Origin: an uncultured Cohaesibacter sp.
Lineage (GTDB): Bacteria > Pseudomonadota > Alphaproteobacteria > Rhizobiales > Cohaesibacteraceae
Direction: 5' to 3'
Length of the DNA stretch: 64,000 bases
Assembly (NCBI RefSeq): GCF_963682185.1
Contig: NZ_OY821667.1
Coordinates: forward strand, 2,858,501 to 2,922,500
Position numbers and translations under genes: made by a program. Of this stretch, positions 35,661-45,153 are shown in pieces (positions within the stretch are counted from its first letter, which is position 1; each line of letters begins with the position of its first letter). The notes beneath the pieces are model-generated. The model made no database searches and was not told the DNA's origin. It saw nothing but the letters and a program-made list of their open reading frames with translations.

Positions 35661-36974
35661 GTGTCAGATAAAAGTTACTCTCTACGCTCACATCAAGCTT
35701 TGCAACAGGCATTTGAAGACATTGAGAAGTCGGCCGATTCTGCTGAAGACGCCCTGGCACAGATGATCGCTGTCGACACCACTTTCCCACCGGGAGAGGG
35801 CTATGGGGCCTTTGCGGATCTGGCTCAGTCGCTGTTTGAGCCTCTGTCTTTTGGCTTTGAACGTGTGTCGGTGCCCGAGGGGCTCTGGAAGACCCATTCG
35901 GGCAAGGCGTCTGGAGAACGGATCAATCTTATTGGTGAGCGTGTAACGGGCAAGCCGGTCTGTGGGCTCTATTTCCACGTTGATACGGTCCCCGTTGCAC
36001 CGGGCTGGACTTTCGAGCCATTTGCCATGACCAAGATTGAGGATCGGCTTTATGGACTGGGTGCAGCAGACATGAAGGGCACCATGGCCGCCTGCTATCT
36101 GGCGCTCAAGGTGGCTCAGGAACATGTTGTTCCGCTTGCCTATGACCCCATGCTGCTATTCTGTACCGACGAAGAATCCGGCCTCTATCCGGGTATCCGC
36201 TATTTGGCGGAACAGGGCCATCTAAAGGGTCACATTCTCAATTTCAATGGCTCTGCGGCGCCGCGCGTCTGGGCGGGATGCTTTGGCGTTTTTGCGCTCA
36301 CGCTAACCATCAGTGGCGTGCCTGTGCATGCGGGCGATGGCAACCGCCGCGGTGCTGGGGCCAATGCCATTGAAGCCAGCATTCCTTTGATGAATGCGCT
36401 GATGGCGCTCAAGGAAAAGGTCGGCGCACGCGTCTCTGAACTGGCGCCAGCACCCGGTGCGAGCGAACCCTTGCGGCCACAGCTCTATATTGCTGCGGCC
36501 AACGGTGGGACTGCGCCAGGGCAGGTGCCTGGGCGTTTTGAGTTGCTGATCGGTCGGCGCTATACCCCGGAAGAATCTTACATGGATGCCCGCGCCGAGA
36601 TTGAGGCATGCATTCATGCCGCACTCGATGATCGTGACATGATCACCTATGGCATCGAGCAGACCTCCCATCTGACCCCGACGGCAGACCCGGACGGCGC
36701 CCACTGGCCACGTTGGCAGCGCGCTCTCAGTGCGGGCTTTGGCTATCACGAGAAGGACTTTGCCAAATGGGGAGCGGCCAGTTGTTCGGACTTCGGATAT
36801 GTCCAGCAGGCTGGTGTGATGCAAGAAATCCTGCTTGGAGGGCTGGGTAAGCCTTCCAGCAATGTGCACGGCCCGGACGAGCACACAACTTCGTCAGATA
36901 TCATCGCGCTTGCCAAAAGCGTGCTGTCCTATCTGGCTGCAGACTTCGAACCGGATATGAATCCGGATCAATAA
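35661..36974 (+). CDS. M20-family amidohydrolase/peptidase
   Basis: 437 residues from GTG 35661 (AGAGG upstream). Canonical M20 features: FHVDTVP, GAADMKGTMAA (bridging Asp), CTDEESG (catalytic and ligand Glu) and a C-terminal VHGPDEH. The fourth ligand position reads NFNGSAAPRV in place of the usual acidic residue, so zinc binding may be altered. Relatives include ArgE/DapE and N-carbamoyl amino acid hydrolases. First gene of an operon with a peptide-type ABC importer. Confidence 0.85.
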   Translation: MSDKSYSLRSHQALQQAFEDIEKSADSAEDALAQMIAVDTTFPPGEGYGAFADLAQSLFEPLSFGFERVSVPEGLWKTHSGKASGERINLIGERVTGKPVCGLYFHVDTVPVAPGWTFEPFAMTKIEDRLYGLGAADMKGTMAACYLALKVAQEHVVPLAYDPMLLFCTDEESGLYPGIRYLAEQGHLKGHILNFNGSAAPRVWAGCFGVFALTLTISGVPVHAGDGNRRGAGANAIEASIPLMNALMALKEKVGARVSELAPAPGASEPLRPQLYIAAANGGTAPGQVPGRFELLIGRRYTPEESYMDARAEIEACIHAALDDRDMITYGIEQTSHLTPTADPDGAHWPRWQRALSAGFGYHEKDFAKWGAASCSDFGYVQQAGVMQEILLGGLGKPSSNVHGPDEHTTSSDIIALAKSVLSYLAADFEPDMNPDQ

Positions 36975-37014
36975 TAAGAATATCAGCCAAAATCACTTCA
37001 AGAAGGAACCACCA

Positions 37015-38574
37015 ATGCTTGAAACAACCCGCAGACGTTTTCTCCTCGGAACTGCCTTTGTGGCCGCTTCCACAACCCTTTCTCTTTCCATGCCCGCTTT
37101 CGCTGCGGCCCCGGTAAAAGGTGGCACCCTGCGTGTGGCCATCGATCAGGCTGTCAGCGTGCTCAACCCGCTGCTTGTTCGTGTCAACCCGGAATACATG
37201 CTGTCCGAGCTGCTCTATAGCGGACTGACCCGCCTCAAGGTGGATATGAGCCCGGAAGCCGATCTGGCCGAAAGCTGGAGCGCCAACGAAGAACTGACCG
37301 AATGGACTTTTACCCTGCGCAAGGGTGTCAAATTCCATGATGGCTCGGCACTGACGGCCGCCGACGTGGTTGCTTCCTACAAGGCAATTCTCAATCCGGA
37401 TACCGCATCTCCCGGCCGCAAGAATATCGGCCCGATCGAGGATGTGGTCGCCAAGGATGATCTCACGGTCGTCTTCAAGCTGACCGGTCCCTATGCCGAC
37501 ATGCCGGTGGCAACTGCCTATATGACCGCCAAGATTGTTCCGGCAACCATCATCGAGAGCGGTTTGGACAAACTGTCCAGCCAAGCCATTGGCACCGGCC
37601 CGTTCAAGCTGGTTTCCTTCGAGCCTGACCGTCAGGTCGTGGTTGAACGCAACCCGGATTATTATGATCCGGAACGCCCTTACCTCGATAAGGTTGTTCT
37701 GAATGTCTATCCGGATGCTACGGCTGGCAGCTCCGCGCTCATCGCTGGCGAGATCGATCTGATCTCCACCCTTGATCCGACCGAATATATGCGTCTGGAC
37801 GGCAACGATGGCATCGATGTGCAGCGCGTTGCGTCCGGACAGTTCTGCAATGTCAACATGCGATGCGACGAGAAGCCGTTCGATGATCCGCGTGTTCGTC
37901 AGGCCCTTGCTCTCAGCGTGGATCGTGACGCCATGATCCAGTTTGTTACTGAAGGCTTCGGCACGGCAGGCAACGACACCCCGATCAACAACGCCTATCG
38001 TTTCTATTCCGAACTGCCGATGCGCAAGCCCGACATTGAGAAGGCAAAGCAGCTGTTGGCGGATGCCGGTTATGCTGATGGCATCAAGATCACTTTGGTG
38101 GCTTCCGAAAAGCCCGCTCTGCGCACGCAGCTTGCCGTCGCACTGCGCGAAATGGCAAAGCCAGCAGGCTTCGACATTGACGTTCAGACAATGCCGCATG
38201 CCACCTATCTGGATCAGGTCTGGAAGAAGGGCAATTTCTACGTTGGCTTCTACAACATGCAGCCGACCGAAGATGGTATCTTCAAACTGCTTTACACCTC
38301 CGATGCGGCCTGGAACGAAACGCGCTGGAACAATACGGACTTCGACAAGGCGGTCAACTCTGCTCGCATCACGACCGACGATGCAACCCGTGCCGAGCTT
38401 TATGCCGAGGCCCAGAAGCTTCAGTATGAGGGTGTTCCATCCATCATCCCGACCTTCTTTGATGTGCTGGGCGCTAAACGGACCTGGGTGGCAGCGTATG
38501 ACATCCATCCGCGTGCTTCCGTATTCCGTTTCGACCATGCATGGCTGACGGACAAGGCTCCGACCCGGTCATAA
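37015..38574 (+). CDS. ABC substrate-binding protein, peptide/nickel (SBP_bac_5) type
   Basis: 519 residues with a twin-arginine-like signal (TTRRRFLLGTAFVAAS, cleavage near AFAA). Mature protein carries the SBP_bac_5 signature WTFTLRKGVKFHDGSAL and GTGPFKLVSFEPDRQVVV. AAGGA precedes the ATG. Captures a peptide-like or opine-like ligand for the two permeases and the fused ATPase that follow. An imperfect hairpin after the stop overlaps the start of the next gene. Confidence 0.93.
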   Translation: MLETTRRRFLLGTAFVAASTTLSLSMPAFAAAPVKGGTLRVAIDQAVSVLNPLLVRVNPEYMLSELLYSGLTRLKVDMSPEADLAESWSANEELTEWTFTLRKGVKFHDGSALTAADVVASYKAILNPDTASPGRKNIGPIEDVVAKDDLTVVFKLTGPYADMPVATAYMTAKIVPATIIESGLDKLSSQAIGTGPFKLVSFEPDRQVVVERNPDYYDPERPYLDKVVLNVYPDATAGSSALIAGEIDLISTLDPTEYMRLDGNDGIDVQRVASGQFCNVNMRCDEKPFDDPRVRQALALSVDRDAMIQFVTEGFGTAGNDTPINNAYRFYSELPMRKPDIEKAKQLLADAGYADGIKITLVASEKPALRTQLAVALREMAKPAGFDIDVQTMPHATYLDQVWKKGNFYVGFYNMQPTEDGIFKLLYTSDAAWNETRWNNTDFDKAVNSARITTDDATRAELYAEAQKLQYEGVPSIIPTFFDVLGAKRTWVAAYDIHPRASVFRFDHAWLTDKAPTRS

Positions 38575-38599
38575 TCTTACCGTAGCAAGTTAACTGCTG

Positions 38600-38650
38600 C
38601 CGACGGTCTGACAGGTCCAAGTCCCTCTTTTGGAGCTGTCGGTCCGCCGG
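38600..38650 (+). other. imperfect hairpin between binding protein and permease genes
   Basis: CCGACGGTCTGACAG (38600-38614) pairs with CTGTCGGTCCGCCGG (38636-38650) at 12 of 15 positions, one of the rest being G-U. Its 3' arm reaches the GTG start of the permease, so it could stabilise the upstream message and lower translation of the permease. Confidence 0.4.
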
Positions 38651-39621
38651 TGACAAACAACAGGAACAAAACGTTGTCTGCCAGCTATCTCACAAAGCGG
38701 GTGGCCCTGATTTTCTATACGCTCCTGATCGTGTCGCTGATCGTTTTCGCCATGACCCAGATTCTGCCAGCCGATGCGGCGGTGATGATGCTGGGCGAGA
38801 ACGCGACCGAAGAAGCGCTGTCCGCGCTTCGGGAGCAGATGGGGCTGAACGATCCGGTCTGGATGCAGTATTTTCACTGGATCACCGGTGTCTTTCAGGG
38901 TGATTTCGGAACCTCCCTGCGCACCGGTCTGTCAGTCGGCCCCGTCATGATCGAGGCTCTCAGCCGCTCGTTGCTTCTCGCTCTCTTTTCTATCTGCCTG
39001 ATGCTGTTTATCGCGGTACCGCTTGGCATTCTCGCTGCGGTGCGCCGCGGCAAGATTGTCGATATGGCTGTCAGCCTTATTTCCTATGTTGGCGTGTCTT
39101 TGCCCGAATTCGTCACGGCCACACTGGCGTTGCTGTTCCTTTCTGATCGCTGGAAACTGTTGCCGCCGACCGGATATGTGCCCCTCACAGAGAATTTCTG
39201 GGACGGGGTCGCCCATCTGATCATGCCTGCTGCGGTCATATCCATCATTCTGGTGGCCCATGTTTCGCGTATGGTGCGATCGGAGATGGTAGATGTATTG
39301 CACACGGACTATATCCGGGCTGCGCGCCTCAAGGGCCTTTCTTCACGGCAGGTTCTTTGGGGGCATGCCTTGCGCAATGCGCTGCTGCCTGCAATCACCA
39401 TCGTGGCGCTTGACGTTGGATATCTGCTCGGAGGCGTCATCGTGGTAGAAGAGATCTTTGCCATTCCAGGCATCGGCCGTCAGCTTATCATTGCTATTCA
39501 GGCTCGTGATCTGCCATCGATTCAGGCTGGTGTGTTGATCATGGCAGCGACCTACTGCGTGGTCAATTTCATCGCCGATATCCTCTATTCCCTGCTAGAC
39601 AAGAGGATCCAGTATGATTGA
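38650..39621 (+). CDS. ABC transporter permease, DppB type
   Basis: 323 residues with six membrane helices; TM1 region LTKRVALIFYTLLIVSLIV and the conserved PADAAVMMLGENATEEAL (the DppB lipoyl-type loop) and EEIFAIPGIGRQL near the end. GTG at 38650 gives the start; an internal TTG is possible. Overlaps the next permease by eight bases. Confidence 0.92.
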   Translation: MTNNRNKTLSASYLTKRVALIFYTLLIVSLIVFAMTQILPADAAVMMLGENATEEALSALREQMGLNDPVWMQYFHWITGVFQGDFGTSLRTGLSVGPVMIEALSRSLLLALFSICLMLFIAVPLGILAAVRRGKIVDMAVSLISYVGVSLPEFVTATLALLFLSDRWKLLPPTGYVPLTENFWDGVAHLIMPAAVISIILVAHVSRMVRSEMVDVLHTDYIRAARLKGLSSRQVLWGHALRNALLPAITIVALDVGYLLGGVIVVEEIFAIPGIGRQLIIAIQARDLPSIQAGVLIMAATYCVVNFIADILYSLLDKRIQYD

Positions 39622-40438
39622 TTTCATCAAACGTCTTATGCGATCGCCACAAGGAGCGATCGGTAGCATCATCGTCTGCCTGGTGCTTTTGGCGGTAGCC
39701 TTCGGTCCCTATCTGGCTCCCTACGATCCTGAAACCATGTCGATTTTGGCGCGCTTCAAGGGGCCCAGTGCTGACTACCTGCTCGGAACAGATCAATATG
39801 GCCGGGATATTTTCTCGCGGCTGATGATCGGTGCACGTTCCACAGTCATCATGGCAGTGGTGGCAACCCTGATCGGCACAGTGGTCGGTGCACTGGTCGG
39901 GGTCACGTCGGCCTTTCTTGGCGGTCGGGCCGATGAGATCATCATGCGCACCGTCGATGCGGTCATGTCGATTCCGAGCCTGCTGTTCGCTCTGATCATC
40001 GTCAACCTGCTTGGGTCTTCAGATATCAACGCGCTTCTGGCGGTGTCCATCGCCTTTGCCCCCGGCATGGCCCGCATCAGCCGTGCGGTTGCCCTTTCAG
40101 CTCGCAAGCAGGATTTTGTCAGTGCTGCCATTGCCCGTGGGGAAAAGCCGGATTTTATCGTCTTGTCTGAAATGCTGCCCAACACGGTGGCGCCGATCAT
40201 CGTTGAAATGACCATCCGTGTGTCCTTTGCCATCATGCTGTTCGCTACGCTCAGCTTCCTTGGCCTTGGGGCGCAGCCGCCGTCTGAAGAATGGGGGCTG
40301 ATGGTTTCCGAGGCCCGCCGCTATATGCATATCTCCAGCTGGATTCTGGTCTGGCCAAGCCTTGCCATCGCACTGGTCGCTATCGGGTTCAACCTGCTTG
40401 GCGATGGGCTACGCGATGTGCTCAATCCGAAAACGTGA
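39614..40438 (+). CDS. ABC transporter permease, DppC type
   Basis: 274 residues. N-terminal helix then LLGTDQYGRDIFSRLMIGAR, the hallmark of OppC/DppC permeases, and the EAA loop AIARGEKPDFIVLSEMLPN. Partner of the DppB-type permease for import of a peptide-like compound. Confidence 0.93.
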   Translation: MIDFIKRLMRSPQGAIGSIIVCLVLLAVAFGPYLAPYDPETMSILARFKGPSADYLLGTDQYGRDIFSRLMIGARSTVIMAVVATLIGTVVGALVGVTSAFLGGRADEIIMRTVDAVMSIPSLLFALIIVNLLGSSDINALLAVSIAFAPGMARISRAVALSARKQDFVSAAIARGEKPDFIVLSEMLPNTVAPIIVEMTIRVSFAIMLFATLSFLGLGAQPPSEEWGLMVSEARRYMHISSWILVWPSLAIALVAIGFNLLGDGLRDVLNPKT

Positions 40439-40448
40439 GGAGACCGGC

Positions 40449-42098
40449 ATGACCAGTGATACAAACGCTTCGGTGCTTTCGGTCCAAGGCTACAGCCTTG
40501 ATTACCGTACCGCCAAAGGACCGTTCCATGCGCTCAAGGATATCAATCTGAGCATCGGGGCGGGCGAGATTGTCGGGCTCGTGGGCGAAAGTGGCTCAGG
40601 CAAATCCTCGCTTGCCTGGTCGATCATGCGTTTCCTGCCGGGCAACGCCCACGAGGTTGCAGGCGCGATCCATTTTGATGGCTCGGATATGATGGTGCGT
40701 TCCAACAGTGAAATCGAGGCTATTCGCGGCAAACGCATTTCGATGGTTTTTCAGGATCCGGCAACGTCACTCAATCCGACCTTGTCGCTTGGCCGTCAGA
40801 TCAGCGAAGTGCTGATCCGCCATCAGGGGCTGAGTAAGAAACAGGCTTGGGCCGAAGCGGAAGCGCGGCTTGCTCATGTGGGGCTCAAAACGCCGGCGCA
40901 GATGATGCATCGCTACCCGCATGAAGCTTCGGGGGGCGAGAAGCAGCGTGTGGTGATCGCAACCGCCTTTGCCTGCAATCCCGAACTCATCATCTTTGAT
41001 GAGCCGACCACGGCTCTGGACGTCATCACCTCGCGACAGATCCTGGAGTTGTTCCAGTCGCTGCAGCAGGAAACAGGTGTTGCATCGCTCTATATTTCCC
41101 ATGATCTGGCATTGGTGGCGAGCACCGCTCACAGAGTGTCGGTGATTAATAAAGGTGAAATCGTAGAGCAGGGGATGGTTGGCGACATTTTCACTCGACC
41201 GCAAGATCCCTACACCCAAAAACTTATTGCCGCGGTGCCAGACCCGTCTGTCCGTCTTGCTGGCAAGGAACCCGACTACGCGGCCAAGCCATTGGCTGAG
41301 GTCGAGGACGTAAGTGTCATTTATGGTCGCAAACCGTTTTTCGGCCGCTTCTCAAAAAAAGCCGGCAATCGTGTGACAGGTAACCGGGCCGTCAATCTTG
41401 CGATCCAGCCCGGAGAGATCCTCGGGATCGTCGGGGAAAGCGGCTCGGGCAAATCGACACTGGCCAAGGCCATGACGGGGCTCAACAAATTCGAGGGAGA
41501 GATCCGGTTCGAAGGGTACCCGATCCACAGTGTTGCCGACATGAATGATGCCTATCGTCGGGATGTGCAGATTATCTTCCAGCACCCCGATGCCTCTCTT
41601 AATCCGCGCAAGACCATCGGCGATATCCTCTCGCGCCCCTACCGGCTTTATACCGAATATTCCGGCAAGGCGATGCGGGAAGAAATTTCTCGTCTTCTTG
41701 AACAGGTCAAGTTACCGGCCTCCTATGCGTCCCGCTATCCCCATCAGCTTTCGGGCGGCGAGAAGCAGCGCGTGGCGATTGCCCGTGCCTTTGCTTCCCA
41801 GCCCAAACTCGTCATCTGCGACGAGATTACCTCTGCGCTTGATGTGTCAGTGCAGGCTTCGGTGATCGAGCTGCTGATGGAGCTGCGCGAGGAGTTCGGC
41901 ACCGCCTATCTGTTTATTACCCACGACCTTAACCTCGTGCGTCAGATTGCTCATCGGATCGCCGTCATGTATCGCGGCGACCTCATCGAAATTGCCCCCA
42001 CCAGGGACATCACCGCCCACCAGAGAGCCGACTATACCCGTCAGCTTCTGGAGGCTGTCCCCGTGCCGGTTGCCCGCAGCGCTCCCCAAGGGGAGTAA
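40449..42098 (+). CDS. fused double ABC ATPase, DppD-DppF type
   Basis: 549 residues from ATG 40449 (GAGGAG eight bases upstream). Two complete ATPase domains: Walker A GESGSGKSS near 44 and GESGSGKST near 330; signatures ASGGEKQR and LSGGEKQR; Walker B LIIFDEPTTALD and LVICDEITSALD. In many bacteria these are separate DppD and DppF; the fusion is common for GsiA/YejF-type systems. In the second Walker B the Pro is Ile, a harmless variation. Confidence 0.94.
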   Translation: MTSDTNASVLSVQGYSLDYRTAKGPFHALKDINLSIGAGEIVGLVGESGSGKSSLAWSIMRFLPGNAHEVAGAIHFDGSDMMVRSNSEIEAIRGKRISMVFQDPATSLNPTLSLGRQISEVLIRHQGLSKKQAWAEAEARLAHVGLKTPAQMMHRYPHEASGGEKQRVVIATAFACNPELIIFDEPTTALDVITSRQILELFQSLQQETGVASLYISHDLALVASTAHRVSVINKGEIVEQGMVGDIFTRPQDPYTQKLIAAVPDPSVRLAGKEPDYAAKPLAEVEDVSVIYGRKPFFGRFSKKAGNRVTGNRAVNLAIQPGEILGIVGESGSGKSTLAKAMTGLNKFEGEIRFEGYPIHSVADMNDAYRRDVQIIFQHPDASLNPRKTIGDILSRPYRLYTEYSGKAMREEISRLLEQVKLPASYASRYPHQLSGGEKQRVAIARAFASQPKLVICDEITSALDVSVQASVIELLMELREEFGTAYLFITHDLNLVRQIAHRIAVMYRGDLIEIAPTRDITAHQRADYTRQLLEAVPVPVARSAPQGE

Positions 42099-42140
42099 CA
42101 GATCTCATCAAGGTGAAGTGAGATCATAGAAGGACAAGAA

Positions 42141-43361
42141 ATGGATTCCAGGGAACTGATCGGAAAAGTCGACGAGAAGGCCTGCCTTGAATTTCTGGCA
42201 AGCATGGTTCGTCATAAAAGCTACTCGGAAACCGAGGGCGAGGTTGCTCTGGCGCGCTACATGGCCAAGGAAATCGAAAAGCTCGGCCTTACGAGTGATT
42301 TGCAGCCATTTGATGAGGGGCGACGCTATAACGCAATTGGTACTTGGAAAGGCCAGGGAGGTGGCAAGAGCCTGCTGTTCAATGGCCATCTTGATACCAA
42401 TCCTGTCACGGAAGGGTGGACCGTTGATCCATGGGGCGGCCTGATCGATGATAAATTCATCTACGGCATTGGTGTCTCCAACATGAAATCCGGCGATGCT
42501 GCCTATTTTTGCGCAGTCAAGACCCTGATAGAAGCCGGCGTGAAGCTCAAGGGCGATGTGATTCTGACCTTCGTCGTGGGCGAATTGCAGGGCGGACCGG
42601 GCACCGTGGCAGCCATCAAGGCTGGTTACAAGGCAGACTATTTCGTCAACAGTGAGCCAAGCGATCTGCAGGCTGTGACCATGCATGCCGAAGCGCTGAC
42701 CTTTACCATTGAGCTGATCGGCGATACCCGCCACCTGTCCAAGCGTGAAGAGGCTGTCGATGCGATCGCTGCCGCCTGTGACATCATTCCGCGCATCAAC
42801 GCCATGACCTTTTCGGGTGCGCTCAGCGATGAGCACAAGCATATCAACCGGGGTCATATCGGCGTCGTTCATGGGGCGCTGGGCAAGGATCTTGTCGAAT
42901 GGCGCCCGCCGCAGGTTGCTGACTTTGTGCGTCTCAAAGGTACAGCACGCTATGCTCCCGGCCAGACCCGTGAGGGCGTGCTGGCTGACCTAAGAGCCGA
43001 GTTGGATGGGCTGGAGAGCCGCTTTCCCGGTCTCAAGGCGGTCATTCTACCCGAAAGCGCCGAGGGGCGCCTGACCATGCCGGCCTTCGAGGTCGCCAAG
43101 GATTCGCGCATCGTCAAGACCATCAACAAGGCCTATGAGGCCGTGCGCGGTGAACCACAGCCAACCGGAGCGATCACACCGACCGGCTTCTACGGCAGTG
43201 ACGCTGGTCATCTTTACCATGAGTTGGGCATGGAAGGCATCGTCTGTGGCCCGGGTGGTCGCTACAACACCATGCCGGATGAGCGAGTGGATATCGCTGA
43301 TTTTCTCGACATGATCCGCATTTACATGCTGACGATTCTTGATATCTGCGAGGTTGCCTGA
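42141..43361 (+). CDS. M20-fold hydrolase with altered metal site
   Basis: 406 residues. The fold is clearly M20 (FNGHLDTNPVTEGW with His 83 and Asp 85; VVGELQGGPGT). But the bridging Asp is Asn 114 (GVSNMKSG), the ligand Glu is Leu 149 and the C-terminal ligand His is Asn 376 (RYNTMPDER). Three of five zinc ligands are therefore changed, so classical two-metal hydrolysis is doubtful. It may be a ligand-binding, mono-metal or otherwise repurposed enzyme. Followed directly by an M24-fold protein with the same kind of loss. Confidence 0.8.
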   Translation: MDSRELIGKVDEKACLEFLASMVRHKSYSETEGEVALARYMAKEIEKLGLTSDLQPFDEGRRYNAIGTWKGQGGGKSLLFNGHLDTNPVTEGWTVDPWGGLIDDKFIYGIGVSNMKSGDAAYFCAVKTLIEAGVKLKGDVILTFVVGELQGGPGTVAAIKAGYKADYFVNSEPSDLQAVTMHAEALTFTIELIGDTRHLSKREEAVDAIAAACDIIPRINAMTFSGALSDEHKHINRGHIGVVHGALGKDLVEWRPPQVADFVRLKGTARYAPGQTREGVLADLRAELDGLESRFPGLKAVILPESAEGRLTMPAFEVAKDSRIVKTINKAYEAVRGEPQPTGAITPTGFYGSDAGHLYHELGMEGIVCGPGGRYNTMPDERVDIADFLDMIRIYMLTILDICEVA

Positions 43362-43362
43362 G

Positions 43363-44490
43363 ATGGCTTTCCCACGTGAGGAATATGACTGGCGTATGGA
43401 CAAGGCTCGGGCATTGATGAACGCCCATGGCGTGGACATTATGCTGGCCGATTGTGCCGAGCTGATGACATGGCTGACGGGCTACGCGCCTTCCGAGACG
43501 ATGTATCGGGTTGTTCTGTTGCCCAAAGAAGGCGAGCCGGTATATGTGCTCAGAAAGCTCGATGAGGATCCCTGCCGCCGCAACAATCAGGTGGCCCGCA
43601 TCGTGACCTTCGAGGATCATGAAGAGCCACAGATGGCGATCGCAGATATTCTGCGGCAGTTGGGGATGGAACAGGCGCGCATTGGCGTTGATTTCAACTC
43701 TTACAGCTTCACCGCCTATACCTATCGCCGCCTGATGGCGTTGTTGCCGCAGGCGGTGTTTGTTGATCTGCCCAATGCGTCTGATGCCCTCCGTTGGATC
43801 AAGTCCGGGCGCGAGGTAGAGCAGTTGCGTGCCGCAGCCGTCATCGCTGACAAGGCGATGGGAGCGATAGCGCACGAGATCCGGGCCGGTATGTCACCGC
43901 GTGATGCAGCCGCCATTGCAGCCCAGACCTATCTGTTGGAGGGGGCCGACACTGGCGAGGTGGGCCCAATTGTTCGTTCCAGCGGCGGTCATGAGTTTCT
44001 CCATGGTGGCCTTGGCAATGACCGCCTTAGGAATGGCGACATCCTGCATGTGGAATTGATCCCCAAAATAGCGCATTATTGCGCACGTCTGATGCGTCCG
44101 ATTGTCATCGGCCAGCCATCGCAGGAAATGGATGAAACCGCCCGGATGCTGATTTCGCTTCAGGATCAGCAGATCAAAGAGATGAAGAGCGGTGTTGCCG
44201 CCTCTGACGTCGATGCAATTTTGCGGCAGGGTGTGCTCCAGTCCGGCCTGCGTGACACTTTTCCGAATGTCACGGCCTATACGCTGGGGATCTATAACCG
44301 TACCCCTCGGAGCAGCGACTTTTCATGCGTCTTGCTCCCAACGTCGGACTGGCCGCTCGAAACCGGAATGGTGTTCCATCTCTATGCCTCCGCACAGGGG
44401 CTGGGATTTTCCGAAACCGTGGTGGTGACCGAGGATGGGGGCAAACGCCTGACACAGTTTGAACGCAGGCTTCTTTGCAGCCAATCCTGA
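43363..44490 (+). CDS. M24-fold (creatinase/prolidase-like) protein lacking metal ligands
   Basis: 375 residues from ATG 43363, one base after the M20 stop. Creatinase N-terminal domain to about 145, then a pita-bread fold. Expected M24 ligands are missing: first Asp is Glu 231 (LHVELIPK), second is Ala 241 (YCARLMR), the GHGIG His is absent (YTLGIYNR) and only the last Glu 351 (SETVVV) remains. Histidines 210 and 214 (GGHEFLHGG) remain in the pocket. This is the pattern of metal-free creatinase-type amidinohydrolases rather than of proline peptidases. Confidence 0.8.
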   Translation: MAFPREEYDWRMDKARALMNAHGVDIMLADCAELMTWLTGYAPSETMYRVVLLPKEGEPVYVLRKLDEDPCRRNNQVARIVTFEDHEEPQMAIADILRQLGMEQARIGVDFNSYSFTAYTYRRLMALLPQAVFVDLPNASDALRWIKSGREVEQLRAAAVIADKAMGAIAHEIRAGMSPRDAAAIAAQTYLLEGADTGEVGPIVRSSGGHEFLHGGLGNDRLRNGDILHVELIPKIAHYCARLMRPIVIGQPSQEMDETARMLISLQDQQIKEMKSGVAASDVDAILRQGVLQSGLRDTFPNVTAYTLGIYNRTPRSSDFSCVLLPTSDWPLETGMVFHLYASAQGLGFSETVVVTEDGGKRLTQFERRLLCSQS

Positions 44491-45051
44491 TTGACTATGA
44501 TCTGCCTTCACGGCGTTAGCAATGTGCTCTTGCTGTTGAGAGTAGCCTAATCCGAACTAGCCAGATCCATCAAACGCCCACTCATTTCTGTTTCAAACCG
44601 CCAGTTGTAACCCTCCACTGCCAATCATAACAGTATGAGCAGGGCGCCTGCGCTTGATGGTGCGGTGGCCACGCGTCTGGCATGTTCAAGGAAGACCTCT
44701 ATCGGACCGGTGTATCTGAGTAGGTGGCGTCAATGCGGGGCTGCCGCCGCTATGATTCTTCATGCCTCAACCCGCCTACCCTTAAGTTTGTCTTCTGCTT
44801 CAGCATATCGGCCATGGCATGGGAAAACACCTGTGCCCCTTCAAAAAAACGCAGATTCCGGACTCTCTGGAAATTTCGAAGCATCATGAATAGTGCAATG
44901 TTGCGATAACCGGTTGGTGGCGCATTCAGTGCCTTTTGCACGCGAAAGCGTGCAATATCCAAGCCCAATATGGGCCGGTAGAGATAAGAAAATACACAAA
45001 GTTTCAATTGTTTATCTGAAATTTCTTGAAATTCTCAGAATGGCTCTAAAT
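44491..45051. other. intergenic region with one perfect stem-loop
   Basis: No protein gene. TTGCACGC (44936-44943) and GCGTGCAA (44948-44955) form a perfect eight-pair stem closed by a GAAA tetraloop, without T run. It could be part of the 5' leader of the TRAP operon or a processing signal. Confidence 0.4.
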
Positions 45052-45100
45052 TGTAATATTGATAAATTGTTTGACAATATGGCAATATATCAATATTACA
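45052..45100. promoter_or_regulatory. long inverted repeat upstream of dctP (operator candidate)
   Basis: TGTAATATTGATA (45052-45064) and TATCAATATTACA (45088-45100) are perfect 13-base reverse complements, with a nested ATTGT-TTG-ACAAT (45066-45078) between them. It ends 53 bases before the dctP ATG, where promoter and repressor sites are expected. The GntR regulator at 46387 is the likely binder. Confidence 0.55.
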
Positions 45101-45153
45101 TTGTTGTCGGTTCGATTTTGTCCGAACTCATGAGAATTTGGAGGATAATTATC

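Noticed and set aside
36901..38538. Leftward open frame of 545 codons
   Set aside because: Antisense to the peptide-binding protein gene, whose signature and signal peptide are certain; long antisense frames are common at this codon usage.
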